Of a stretch of 64,000 nt of DNA, positions 63,985 through 64,000 are shown in pieces. Origin of the DNA: Vampirovibrionales bacterium (GTDB lineage Bacteria; Cyanobacteriota; Vampirovibrionia; Vampirovibrionales; Vampirovibrionaceae); the NCBI GenBank assembly GCA_029866025.1, contig JARXAD010000003.1, forward strand, positions 1-64,000, given 5' to 3'. The notes under the pieces were generated by a model that made no database searches, had not been told where the DNA came from, and worked only from the letters and a program-made list of their open reading frames with translations. Position 1 is the stretch's first letter. Every line of letters begins with the position of its first letter. Position numbers and translations under genes: made by a program.

Positions 63985-64000
63985 AAGCGCTCTTCATAAG

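Overview
This 64 kb window is dense bacterial chromosome with about 50% G+C by eye, short gaps, genes on both strands and the standard code (TGA is a normal stop). The cell is Gram-negative and flagellated. Evidence is an outer-membrane beta-barrel transporter of the two-partner type, lipoproteins, and flagellar genes (flgB-flgC-fliE, flhB, a FliA-like sigma factor, a YvyF-like protein). The protein styles and the mix of genes look most like a non-photosynthetic relative of cyanobacteria (Vampirovibrionia, 'Melainabacteria'). That is an inference from recognition, not from a marker gene.

Layout. 0-6 kb: amino acid and central metabolism (asd, a double malic enzyme, leuB). 6-8 kb: flagellar rod operon flgB-flgC-fliE. 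8-11 kb: dam-type methylase and pyruvate kinase. 11-18.5 kb: cell-envelope block (small exported protein, TpsB/Omp85 barrel, M16 protease, oligopeptide-binding lipoprotein). 18.6-22.2 kb: YvyF-like zinc-ribbon protein, FMN glutamate-synthase-like protein, tyrA. 22.4 kb: tRNA-Ala(GGC).

23.4-30.8 kb: a compact set of podovirus-type virion genes (portal, scaffold, coat, adaptor, nozzle) with no recognisable terminase, integrase or lysis gene beside it. It ends in a strong terminator and is followed by an oppositely oriented collagen-like protein. 32-36 kb: rimI, a BioY-like membrane protein, and the leftward operon clpP-clpX-wecG. 37-44 kb: flhB, FliA-like sigma factor, a gene interrupted by a C10 tract, ylxR, infB, rbfA, then a GH108 muramidase-like protein. 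45-50 kb: rplI, a TrmB regulator, two beta-rich 'GND' repeat proteins, and a MerR regulator with a secreted Cys-rich peptide. 50-57.8 kb: accC, EF-hand protein, tyrosine phosphatase, dps, rpoD, purE, a NarL-type response regulator. 58-64 kb: ETF-quinone oxidoreductase, a large unknown membrane protein, a YhcC-like radical SAM protein and an exported protein.

The points most worth a second look are: the tandem malic enzyme whose two halves have lost different parts of the active site; the terminase-less virion cassette beside a tRNA gene; a gene that is out of frame by one base at a C10 tract just after its start codon; and a dispersed 14-bp palindrome present in five perfect copies, often acting as a terminator stem. 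All functional calls come from reading the translated sequences; no database search was possible.
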